Source of the DNA: Clostridiaceae bacterium
GTDB taxonomy: Bacteria > Bacillota > Clostridia > Oscillospirales > Acutalibacteraceae
Reading direction: 5' to 3'
DNA length: 64,000 bases
NCBI GenBank assembly: GCA_016292785.1
Contig: JAEDFL010000003.1
Location: forward strand, 1-64,000
Shown here: piece after piece, positions 26,436 through 35,981 of the stretch
How the letters are laid out: every line of letters begins with the position of its first letter
Numbering within the stretch: position 1 is the stretch's first letter
Program-made: the position numbers and the translations under genes
The notes under the pieces: generated by a model
What the model saw: only the letters and a program-made list of their open reading frames with translations
What the model was told of the DNA's origin: nothing
Database searches by the model: none

Positions 26436-26745
26436 AGATTCTAAACTTTAGACAATATTATTTCAAAGTTTTATGAAACCTTCCAAGGCTTCCCCTTGAG
26501 GGGAAGCTCCGCCAAAGGCGGTGATGAGGTGGAAAGGTAGACTTTAGACTTTAGACGTGGAGAGTTAAAAGTTTGCAGAAACCAATTCAGCCTCACCTTG
26601 TCGCAAGGTAGCTGAAAAGTTTCGGCAAAATTTGGAGCGATGCGGTCTAATATCTAACATCTAAAGTCTACAATCTTATTTGGGGAAGGCTGAAATAGAC
26701 TTTAGATTTTATACGATAAAGCTTTAAAGCTTGCAGAAACCTTAA
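26436..26745. repeat. Cluster of dispersed non-coding repeats between the giant genes
   Basis: The gene-free 26436-27222 stretch holds: a TTTAGAC...ATTATTTCAAAGTTTtATGAAACC unit (26445-26480, second copy at 47017-47060); a palindromic module 26479-26537 (CCTTCC...GGAAAGG around GCTTCCCC/GGGGAAGC and CCGCC/GGCGG hairpins); a hairpin ACCTTGTCGCAAGGT near 26598-26612; and two imperfect copies of TAGACTTTAGA...GCAGAAACC (26538-26583, 26698-26741). From 26,750 to 27,116 it is AT-rich and I see nothing recognisable. Confidence 0.6.
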
Positions 26746-27116
26746 AGCCTCTATTGCTTCAAGTGAAATCGATAAGCATTCATAGGCGTTAACTGTTACC
26801 AATAATCAAAAAAATAGGCAACAAATAATTTTAAATAAAAAACTTATAAACAAAAACAAATGGACAAGATGATATAAGCAATATACTGATAATCAATAAA
26901 TAACTAAAACAACCATGTCGAAAGATTAGTGAAAAATCTTTCTGTGTGTTTTATAATGCAATTTATAAAAAATTGAATATTTGAAATTTGGACTTTTTAA
27001 GTCATAAATTAGTTAAATTGAATTAACAATTATAAGAAAAATAACAAAGATAGTAAAAAAATTTCAATTATTGAATATTCAAAAGGTCGAAATTAAGCGT
27101 TTGAATATCATTCTTG

Positions 27117-27145
27117 TTGAAATATTGTTGCATCATTGTTATAAT
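27117..27145 (+). promoter_or_regulatory. Promoter of giant gene copy 2
   Basis: TTGAAA, 17 bp, TATAAT, about 75 bp before the ATG. Confidence 0.65.
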
Positions 27146-27222
27146 ATTAAAGATAATAAAATGTAATATAATATCCAAAGGTATATTTCAATTCTTCAGA
27201 TAATTTTTGGGAGGTAAAAAGG

Positions 27223-30200
27223 ATGCGAAAGTATTTGAAAAAAATCGGAAGGAGCATACTGAGCAGTATTCTCTGTTTGACAATACTGATGTCGGGATTA
27301 TGCTTTTTCGATATAGGATCGGTAATTTCCGAAGCTTTGATTGCAAAGTCATCTAACACTTTGGCTGCGGCAGGGTCATCAACAACATATCCTTCGGTAT
27401 ATTTTATAGTCCCCGAAGCTGTTTATTTGAAACCGTCGATTACGTCTCAATCTTCAAGTGAAAGTGCACAGTTTCAGTGGTTTGTTGGTCAGACTGCGAC
27501 TTTTAATTCTTCAGCAAAGACCGTTTCTACAACAAAGCAAACCGGAGAGAATTCCTCAGGAAACCTGTATTTTTATTATGCAAATGCAAGCTCTGTCAGC
27601 ATTTCTTTCAGATGGGTAAATTCAAGCCTTTCTAATTATTCATCAACCTCTGCAGGCTCCGGTGCATATATTAATGTCGGTGGATCGCAATTGAACTGTC
27701 AGAATTACAGTTCTACAGCGGCAAAGTCTTTTACATATTCAACAAATATGGTTACTGCGGCGCTGACTACCGCAAGCTATAGTCCGACACTTTCAACTTC
27801 GGAAACAGGATGTTATATTGAATGGCATGCAACATTTACGGATTCTGTTGACGGATATTCAAAAACAGTAACTGCATATACATATGTTTATAAGCCTGCA
27901 ATTCAACCAGTAGGCGTTGGATTGAGAATTGAAAATACCGGTGGTTCTAATCATTATGGACAGGATCTTGCTTGGATTTCCGGAATTCATAGATTTAATA
28001 CTGATGGAAGCAGATATCCTAATTCCAAGCTTGGAGTAAAAAATATTGTTCCGTTTTCATCGTCCAATTCTTCCGGAGTACAGCTTGGTGCTGCGGGAAC
28101 TAAGTTATATGCTCAGTTTGCAAATTCTACAGTTGGTAATGGATATTTCTATTATACTGCAAGTAATAATGCGTGTTCAGATTGGCTAAATAATGACAGT
28201 AACAATACAAATCGTCCGTATACTGATTTTAAAACATTTAATTATGAAGACTATGAAGCCGGTGATGCGGGATTTTGGCTTAATAAGGATTCATCGTGTT
28301 ATTTAGTTGTAACTGCTCCTACTTCAAAAATATATGTTGATGTAAGCCGTTATACGAATCTAAATCAAATTCCAAATCTTACAGCAGGACTAATGGTAAC
28401 AGAGGATAAAGATTCTGATAGCAATAGCGGTGCATGGTATGTCGGTGATTGTACAGGTAAAACAGATTCTGTATCTGGCGGAGACTGGGAGCAGAACACT
28501 TATAATACTGCAAAAGCTTTATATAATAATTATAATACTACATTTGCATCTCAGGGTTCCTTTGATTCAAGAGGCGGTTATGAAGCTGAGGGAGTAAAAT
28601 ATAATGGCCCTATTAATATTTTGGTTGGAACAGATTCAGGCACATCAACATATAAAATAAGAGCAGCTTATCATAATAGACAGGGCGATGATGCCATTAC
28701 AAACATTGGTATCATGCCTCTTGAAGTCATTGCAGACAACAAAGAGACTCTCCGTACTGCAGTTGAGAAAGCGAAAAACAATTTTGCTGTTCTTGGAATT
28801 TATAACAATTCATATAGCAGCTATTATTTTACCTTGACAGAATATACTAATTTCGTAAATCTTTATAAAGACGCCGAGCGTTATCTTACCGCAGTTGATA
28901 AACCGTTAAGCTCAATCAACTCATCCTATACTTCGGCAAGCGCTTTGGCTACTGCTCTTGAAAATGCGCTTAAAACTCTTCTGGCTGGCAATTCACTTGC
29001 AACCAAAACGGCTTACCAGTACAATGTAGGTCTTCGTCCGACATCAAACGGAACCTACGAGCTTATCAGCTTTTCGACAAAACAGCTTGACTATACTGCA
29101 CGAGAAAATGTTACCTTTACGCCGGATTCAACCTGTCTCGGTTACAACAACTATCTCGGCTCAACAAAGGTTACTTCAGCTCAAGGCTCTACTTTCACAA
29201 ACACCGGTGCATCGGTCTGCAGTATTTCCAATAATTTAGATAGCATCAAATCAACTCTTATTTCATCATCAAATACTAAACAGTATTCTTCAACAATTTC
29301 GGGCAGTATTCTAACGATAGGTAATCCAAATTCCGAGCATACCACAAAGCCGAAAACCGTCAGTGCCACCTCAAGCGGTTATGCCTCCGAGATAACTTAT
29401 AATTACACTGCGGCGGCTAAGGATATTGCTATCTATATGATAAGCTTCTATGTCGGAAACACCTACACGGTAAACTACAACCTCAACGGCGGTACAGCCG
29501 AAACGAATGCGCCGACATCGGCAACATACGATGTGCCGTTTGCGGTAAGTCCTCCGACGAGGAGCGGCTACAAGTTTGTAGGCTGGACGGTAACAAGCGG
29601 ACTCGACACTTCAACAGCGAAGTACGGCAACACGTCAAGTCCGTCTACGGCGTTATCTTCAAGTACAACGAAGTGCTACAACACCTCGAACTCAACAGGC
29701 TCGGATGTATATTTCAGCAACCTTACGCCTACAAACAACGGCTCGGTTACGCTGACGGCTAACTGGATTCCGATTCTTGATTTGAACTGGAGATTTAACG
29801 GAACTGCTAACAATAACGGCGATAAAAGTAAAGCTGTGGCAATCATCGAAATAAACGAGACAGAAGTTGCCACGGGAGTAGCTGATTTCTATGACGGAGT
29901 TGAACCCGGTTCAAAAGTCAAAGTGTATGTTACTATAAAAGAGGACGGCTGGAGCTTCACAAATCCGAAAAATCCGCCAAATGGTAACTATATTGAATTT
30001 GATATGCCGACGACTACATATTCCGTAATACCGGAACTCTGCTCAAAGTATACGGTAGTGTTCAACGGCAACGGCTATACGGGCGGCTCTACAGATTCAC
30101 AGGAATTTGTCTGGGGAGATGCTCAGGACCTGAACGCAAATGGCTTCGTCAAGGAAGGTTACACCTTTGCAAGCTGGAACACCGCCGCTGACGGCTCGGG

Positions 30201-33200
30201 CACGTCATACAGCGATAAGCAAAACGTAAACAGCCTGACGACCGATCTAAACGGAACTGTAATTCTCTACGCTCAATGGTCGGCCAAAACTATTACGCTT
30301 AAATATGACCTTAACGGAGGAACAAGCACAACTCCTGCCGACAGTACATTCAAATATGATTCTTCGGTAACAACTGCGGCTACTCCGACGAGAGAGCACA
30401 CAATAACTTATAACGCTAACGGTGGAACGGTTTCACCGGGATCTGCAAAAGCTACCTACAATTTCACCGGTTGGAAGAGCAGCGTGAACAGCACGGTATA
30501 CAATTCTGCAACGGCATACACAGACAGCTTCGGTGCAACGGGCGGAAGTGTTACTCTTACCGCACAATGGAACGGCGGAGTTGTAACTCTCCCGAACCCG
30601 ACCAGAACAGGTTACTCGTTTGCCGGCTGGTACGATGCGGCATCAGGCGGTAATAAGATAGGCGATGCAGGTGCAAGCTATACCGTGACCGCAAACAAGA
30701 CTGTCTATGCGCATTGGACAGCCAACAAGTATACAGTCACCTTTGATCAGCAGAACGGCTCAGGCGGCTCGGCAAGCGTAATCGCAACCTATGACAGCGC
30801 AATGCCTGAGGCAACGATGCCGTCAAGAACAGGCTATACGTTCAAGGGCTATTTCACAGGCACAAACGGAACCGGCACACAGTATTACAATGCCGACGGC
30901 ACAAGCAAGATGAATTGGAATATTGCCAAAAATACAACGCTCTATGCTTACTGGACAAACAACACCTATACCGTAACCCTTGATCAGAAGGACGGCTCAG
31001 GCGGCACGGCAAGCGTACAGGCAACATATGGTGAGGCAATGCCGGCGGCAACAATGCCGAAAAGAACAGGCTATACTTTCGGCGGATATTACAGCAAAAC
31101 AGGTACGCAGTATTACAAGGCTGACGGAACAAGCGCAAGAGAATGGGACGTTGCTTCAAACACAACGCTCTATGCAAAGTGGACTGCGAAAACCTATACC
31201 GTAACCCTTGATCAGCAGAACGGTACAGGCGTCACAGAGAGCGTAACCGCAACCTTTGACAGCGCAATGCCTGCGGCAACAATGCCGACAAGGACAGGCT
31301 ATACCTTCGGCGGCTACTTCACAGGCACGAACGGAAGCGGAATACAGTATTACACCGCTTCGGGCGCAAGCGCAAACAACTGGAATATCGACAGAAATAC
31401 AACGCTTTATGCAAAGTGGACGGCAAATACCTACAAGCTTACGTTTGATAAGCAGGGCGGAACAGGCGGAACAGATACCGCAACCGCAACCTATGACAGC
31501 GCAATGCCTGCGGCAACAATGCCGTCAAGAACAGGCTATACCTTCGGCGGATATTACAGCGGAACAAACGGAACAGGTACGCAGTATTACACCGAAAAAG
31601 GAGCAGGAATAGGCAACTGGAACCGCACCTCCGACACAACGCTCTATGCAAAGTGGACGGCAATAAGCTATACCGTTGCATATGATCTTGACGGAGGAAC
31701 AGCAGGCGGAACATATCCGACAAGCGCAACCTACGACAGAGCATATCTTCTCTCTGCACCGAGCAGAAACGGCTGGACTTTCGCAGGCTGGATACTCCTT
31801 GACAGCGGAGCGAACTTCTCGACCGCAAAGTACGGCGACAACGCAACCGAGGTTCTGCTCAGCTTCGGTTCGGGTAAGAAAACAGCTATCGCAAGCGATA
31901 TCTATTTCAAGAATCTTACCTCAACAAACGGAAACAGCGTAACGCTCAAAGCGATCTGGCAGAAGAAAGGTATAGTATACTTCAATTACCTCAACACAAG
32001 CTCGGTAAAGCAGACGACAACGGTTGACTTCTCATTCACAACCGACAGCCCATCAGTCGAGGTAAATATACCCAATGTTGCGTCAAGCGTTATATATGAC
32101 GGAAGAACGTTCACGATGAGAGGCTGGAAACAGTCGTATCTTCCGAGCGATCCCGCAACGGTATCCTCTGACAGCACAACCGTAACAGTAGACAGTACAG
32201 GTTATACCGATGTCGGCGATGTATATGTAAATTACTATGCGATGTATGACTGTGACGTTACTCTTTCATACAATGTTAACGGAGGTAACTCGGCAGCTCC
32301 GGCATCGGAGAGCAAGAAGCAGTACATAAACCCGACTGACAAAACAGACGCTAATTCAATAGCATATACAACTCTGAGCTTCTCTGTAACCAATACCGTC
32401 CCGACTATTGAGAATGGAGATACTTTTATCGGATGGAGTACGATAAAGGACGGAACTGTAGAATATATTGGATCGTCAACAATTACGATTTACGTCAACA
32501 CAACGTTTTATGCGGTATGGATTAAATCTGACTCGGCAGAAAAAGAGGCAGAAATCCAACAGTATACCAAAACGGTTGTTACCTACGGTTACAATACTAT
32601 TACCAGAAAAGAGTTGACTTATACTCTCGAAGAAGCTTTGAAGAACTTGAAGCTTGACTTGGAGCTTGAGGATTACAATGCATATTCTAATAGTATTGAA
32701 GAGTACAATAAAGCAAAGCAGGAATATGTAGACAATCCCTCGTCAATCGAATCAATAAAGAGGTATCAGAAAGCGGTTGTTGCACTTAACAAAGCAACAA
32801 ACACGCTGAGTGATAAATCAATAGTTTCCTCGTTCCTTGAAAATATGACAATAATATACAAGGATGGAGCGGAGACAAAGACGATAACGAATGCAAGCGT
32901 AAAGAATATCAATCTTAACCACTATTCAACAGCAACGCTGGATGTATTAAATAAGAACTATGTTGAGGCAAAGGGACTTCTTGAAAACAAACTCGAGGAT
33001 CAGAGCAAGATTAACAGTTGTGTTGTTGAGCTTGCAAAGAATTATACGAGCTATGACGATATAGGCAGTAAGCCGACGGTTGATTTCTATGAGACACCGT
33101 CTTCCGTGGCTGCAATGCTCGGTGAAAGCAGTGATGTTGAAGCCGTAAACTATGTATATTCCGGCAAGGGCGGCTATACATATTACTGCTATGTCAATAG

Positions 33201-35292
33201 CAAGAAACCGACTGTTGTTCTCAATGCGGTTGAAAAATCTGCAATCGTAAAAAAGACTAATGATGATTCTAAAGACACTGAATCAACGCTTGATACTGCT
33301 TCAACGGGTGGCACAACTTCAACGAGATCGGCTTATCCGACGAGAGCAACCGTAACATCAAGCGGCGGAAAAAGCGAGGTAACAACGAAGCAACTTGCTT
33401 CGAGCGACTATTCGAGTTATCTCGACGAAGGAAAAGGAATCGGAAGCAACTATTCCGGATATGTCAACGGAAAGCTTCTGACGGGCAAAGAGTATTACAG
33501 CGCATATACGCAGATCAAGCTGACGCCCGAGCTTTCCTCCGACAGACAGGAGGTAGTTTACACAATCAAGGCGACAGATGACGCACTTGTAAAGACTACC
33601 GGAGGCAACACCTTTGCAACGGATATCAATTATGCCGCAACGGCGAATATGTCGGGTACAACTGCTAACAACTCCGCAAAGCAGACAACGGCAATCTCAG
33701 ATCCCTCGATGGGAATCACGATCTGTTTCTGCTATCACGATCCGGGCGACAGCTTTGATGTAGTCGGAGATACAACCGGAAAAGATACATATGCAAATCT
33801 CTATCATTTGTACAGATATTCCGGCGGAGCAAGCAACTGGGAGCTTCCTAAGGCAAACGACGGAGTATATACTGTCTACGACGATACTTACGGACAGACC
33901 GACAGAGGTTCGTTCACATTCACCTTTAAATACGGTTCAGAAAACAGCTTCAATATACAAGAAAGAACTGATGAAAAAGGTAATACGGTTTACTTGGGAT
34001 ATGATATAACGCTCAACACCATTGATCCCGGTGAGATAGTAAAATATCTGTCGAACGAGGAAAACTTTAACAAGGTTAAATCTTGCACCTTCAGAGGAAC
34101 GAAGTACACGTTGACCGATGAAAACGGACAAACCCTCAGAGATGAAAATAATAGGATAATATACTATGAGGACGGAATAGGCTTGGGCTATCAACCGTGG
34201 GGAACGAACTGGAGCTTCAGTTTTTATCCTCAATCCGAATCATATACTTATGTTCATCTTGTAGACAGATGGGGAAATACCGTTGACAAGGTTTTCTCTG
34301 CAGGAAAGCAAGATATTAATGGTGTAAAAATATACAAAATGAAGCTGGAAGGACAGTATAATGTCCAAGAAAACGGCGGAAGCGGAATTGATTCGCTATC
34401 ACTCAATTCAAGCGGATTTGAAATTCTTACAGATGAAAATTCAACGCTTGAAAACAATGTATTCAGGACTTCGGGCAACACCGTCAGAATCAGCACCGGT
34501 GAAGCGAACAAGGCTTACACTCTGACGATGACGGATAAGGCGACTAACTCCTCAACCGCAACAGTCGAGAGTGATGAGAACGGAATCATCACCCTTAGCG
34601 TCGAAGATACTGCATATGAAAACGGAGTTTACACCTTCATGCTCAACTCGATAGAGGTCAACCTCTACGACGGAGTTAACACAGATAAGCACGTTCTCAG
34701 CGTATCAGGCGACGAGGTTGACGAGGGTGAAGCGGCTCAGATAACCGTCACGACAAAGGGCGATGTATCAAAGCTCAGATTCACCGACGAAAGCGGCAAC
34801 ACTTCGACAGTTTCAAGCTTCGTACAGAATGACGACGGAACAAGAACATGGACGTTCGCAAAGGCAAGACCTGCCGGCGAATATACCTACAGGATCACCG
34901 TCAAGGTCGGTTACGAATGGCTTGACGAGGGCGATACCGCAGCTCTGATCTTCAACGAGAGAATACTCGACAGCGGCAAGGTAAGAAGCGCCGAGTATGA
35001 CGAAGAAACGGGACTTTACAAGGTAACGTTTGAGGGCAGAGCGACAAAGGTACAGTTTGTATCCGAGGACGGAATGACGAGGACATACACAAGATATGCC
35101 GAAGCGGTCAAGAGCATAAAGACCTATGACGCTGACGGAAACGAAGTCAACGACACGGCAAGAACTCTCGACCACGAGGTATGGTATGTCGAAGCCAAGC
35201 TCTATTCGGGACAGAACTACACCGTAGTCGGCAAGTTTGAAGCAGGCTGGAACAGAGCCGAGGACTCAACCTCAACCGTAACAGCTAAATAA
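27223..35292 (+). CDS. Giant secreted InlB-type B-repeat protein, copy 2
   Basis: 2,689 aa paralogue of the preceding gene with the same plan: signal peptide (SILSSILCLTILMSGLCFF), a unique N-terminal region (about 40-740) that shares little with copy 1, B-repeats (about 745-1,740), FIVAR-like helical stretch, then a beta-rich C-terminus ending VTAK. The middle (1,980 bp) and 3' end (672 bp) show no visible differences from copy 1, while the parts between and before are clearly diverged. The N-terminal half is more AT-rich than the rest. GGGAGG site before ATG, separate promoter, terminator shared with the convergent LOG gene. Anchor absent; function presumed adhesive or structural. Confidence 0.85.
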   Translation: MRKYLKKIGRSILSSILCLTILMSGLCFFDIGSVISEALIAKSSNTLAAAGSSTTYPSVYFIVPEAVYLKPSITSQSSSESAQFQWFVGQTATFNSSAKTVSTTKQTGENSSGNLYFYYANASSVSISFRWVNSSLSNYSSTSAGSGAYINVGGSQLNCQNYSSTAAKSFTYSTNMVTAALTTASYSPTLSTSETGCYIEWHATFTDSVDGYSKTVTAYTYVYKPAIQPVGVGLRIENTGGSNHYGQDLAWISGIHRFNTDGSRYPNSKLGVKNIVPFSSSNSSGVQLGAAGTKLYAQFANSTVGNGYFYYTASNNACSDWLNNDSNNTNRPYTDFKTFNYEDYEAGDAGFWLNKDSSCYLVVTAPTSKIYVDVSRYTNLNQIPNLTAGLMVTEDKDSDSNSGAWYVGDCTGKTDSVSGGDWEQNTYNTAKALYNNYNTTFASQGSFDSRGGYEAEGVKYNGPINILVGTDSGTSTYKIRAAYHNRQGDDAITNIGIMPLEVIADNKETLRTAVEKAKNNFAVLGIYNNSYSSYYFTLTEYTNFVNLYKDAERYLTAVDKPLSSINSSYTSASALATALENALKTLLAGNSLATKTAYQYNVGLRPTSNGTYELISFSTKQLDYTARENVTFTPDSTCLGYNNYLGSTKVTSAQGSTFTNTGASVCSISNNLDSIKSTLISSSNTKQYSSTISGSILTIGNPNSEHTTKPKTVSATSSGYASEITYNYTAAAKDIAIYMISFYVGNTYTVNYNLNGGTAETNAPTSATYDVPFAVSPPTRSGYKFVGWTVTSGLDTSTAKYGNTSSPSTALSSSTTKCYNTSNSTGSDVYFSNLTPTNNGSVTLTANWIPILDLNWRFNGTANNNGDKSKAVAIIEINETEVATGVADFYDGVEPGSKVKVYVTIKEDGWSFTNPKNPPNGNYIEFDMPTTTYSVIPELCSKYTVVFNGNGYTGGSTDSQEFVWGDAQDLNANGFVKEGYTFASWNTAADGSGTSYSDKQNVNSLTTDLNGTVILYAQWSAKTITLKYDLNGGTSTTPADSTFKYDSSVTTAATPTREHTITYNANGGTVSPGSAKATYNFTGWKSSVNSTVYNSATAYTDSFGATGGSVTLTAQWNGGVVTLPNPTRTGYSFAGWYDAASGGNKIGDAGASYTVTANKTVYAHWTANKYTVTFDQQNGSGGSASVIATYDSAMPEATMPSRTGYTFKGYFTGTNGTGTQYYNADGTSKMNWNIAKNTTLYAYWTNNTYTVTLDQKDGSGGTASVQATYGEAMPAATMPKRTGYTFGGYYSKTGTQYYKADGTSAREWDVASNTTLYAKWTAKTYTVTLDQQNGTGVTESVTATFDSAMPAATMPTRTGYTFGGYFTGTNGSGIQYYTASGASANNWNIDRNTTLYAKWTANTYKLTFDKQGGTGGTDTATATYDSAMPAATMPSRTGYTFGGYYSGTNGTGTQYYTEKGAGIGNWNRTSDTTLYAKWTAISYTVAYDLDGGTAGGTYPTSATYDRAYLLSAPSRNGWTFAGWILLDSGANFSTAKYGDNATEVLLSFGSGKKTAIASDIYFKNLTSTNGNSVTLKAIWQKKGIVYFNYLNTSSVKQTTTVDFSFTTDSPSVEVNIPNVASSVIYDGRTFTMRGWKQSYLPSDPATVSSDSTTVTVDSTGYTDVGDVYVNYYAMYDCDVTLSYNVNGGNSAAPASESKKQYINPTDKTDANSIAYTTLSFSVTNTVPTIENGDTFIGWSTIKDGTVEYIGSSTITIYVNTTFYAVWIKSDSAEKEAEIQQYTKTVVTYGYNTITRKELTYTLEEALKNLKLDLELEDYNAYSNSIEEYNKAKQEYVDNPSSIESIKRYQKAVVALNKATNTLSDKSIVSSFLENMTIIYKDGAETKTITNASVKNINLNHYSTATLDVLNKNYVEAKGLLENKLEDQSKINSCVVELAKNYTSYDDIGSKPTVDFYETPSSVAAMLGESSDVEAVNYVYSGKGGYTYYCYVNSKKPTVVLNAVEKSAIVKKTNDDSKDTESTLDTASTGGTTSTRSAYPTRATVTSSGGKSEVTTKQLASSDYSSYLDEGKGIGSNYSGYVNGKLLTGKEYYSAYTQIKLTPELSSDRQEVVYTIKATDDALVKTTGGNTFATDINYAATANMSGTTANNSAKQTTAISDPSMGITICFCYHDPGDSFDVVGDTTGKDTYANLYHLYRYSGGASNWELPKANDGVYTVYDDTYGQTDRGSFTFTFKYGSENSFNIQERTDEKGNTVYLGYDITLNTIDPGEIVKYLSNEENFNKVKSCTFRGTKYTLTDENGQTLRDENNRIIYYEDGIGLGYQPWGTNWSFSFYPQSESYTYVHLVDRWGNTVDKVFSAGKQDINGVKIYKMKLEGQYNVQENGGSGIDSLSLNSSGFEILTDENSTLENNVFRTSGNTVRISTGEANKAYTLTMTDKATNSSTATVESDENGIITLSVEDTAYENGVYTFMLNSIEVNLYDGVNTDKHVLSVSGDEVDEGEAAQITVTTKGDVSKLRFTDESGNTSTVSSFVQNDDGTRTWTFAKARPAGEYTYRITVKVGYEWLDEGDTAALIFNERILDSGKVRSAEYDEETGLYKVTFEGRATKVQFVSEDGMTRTYTRYAEAVKSIKTYDADGNEVNDTARTLDHEVWYVEAKLYSGQNYTVVGKFEAGWNRAEDSTSTVTAK

Positions 35293-35324
35293 CCGAATAA
35301 CAGCAAAAGCTGTAAAACAAATTG

Positions 35325-35370
35325 AAACGACCGCAAGCAACCTATAAAAGGCTCTGCTTGCGGTCGTTTT
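35325..35370. terminator. Bidirectional terminator between giant copy 2 and LOG gene
   Basis: AAACGACCGCAAGCA/TGCTTGCGGTCGTTT with T runs on both strands, 20 bp from the LOG stop. Confidence 0.8.
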
Positions 35371-35390
35371 AGATATTGGATTTTAGGCTA

Positions 35391-35969
35391 TTATTTAATC
35401 GCCTTGAATTTTGAAATCGGCGTGTCCGACGGATTGTAATTTTCAATATAATCCAGCAATTCGGCAGGGCAGTCGGAAATGAAATAAAGCTTCTTACATT
35501 CCTCTGCCATAAAATGATTGTCAATTCCGTTTTGAATGAATTTTTGCAGGCTATCATAATAACCGTTTGTATTGAGAATTGCGATCGGTTTATTGTGTCT
35601 ATTCAGCTGTTTAAGCGTCAGTATTTCAAAAAATTCATCAAAGGTTCCTATTCCGCCCGGAGTAATAATAAAAGAATCGGAAAGCTCCTCCATTTTTTGC
35701 TTTCTTTCACGCATATTCTGAGGATAGATGAACTCGGTGCAGTTCTCAAAAAGTATGCCGTCAACATTGAAAAATTCCGGTGCAATACCGATGATTTTGC
35801 CGCCGAAGCGGTGAACTCCTCTTGCAACAGCGCCCATAAGTCCGTTTGCACCGCCGCCGAAAACAAGCCCGAAATTCCTTTTTGCCATTTCTTCACCGAG
35901 TATTTCTCCTGCGTCAATATAAGATTTTGCAATGGTTGCGCTTGATGCGCCGTATACACATATATTCAT
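35391..35969 (-). CDS. LOG-family protein (cytokinin riboside monophosphate phosphoribohydrolase-like)
   Basis: 192 aa Rossmann-like enzyme. The lysine-decarboxylase/LOG signature PGGIGTFDEFFE and FGGGANGLMGAVARG are present. LOG enzymes release the base from nucleoside 5'-monophosphates; bacterial members outside plant associates probably act on AMP-like compounds. ATG 35969 with CGGAGGACAAA. Second gene after the AlaX-like gene (12 bp gap). Confidence 0.9.
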   Translation of the reverse strand: MNICVYGASSATIAKSYIDAGEILGEEMAKRNFGLVFGGGANGLMGAVARGVHRFGGKIIGIAPEFFNVDGILFENCTEFIYPQNMRERKQKMEELSDSFIITPGGIGTFDEFFEILTLKQLNRHNKPIAILNTNGYYDSLQKFIQNGIDNHFMAEECKKLYFISDCPAELLDYIENYNPSDTPISKFKAIK

Positions 35970-35981
35970 TTTGTCCTCCGA

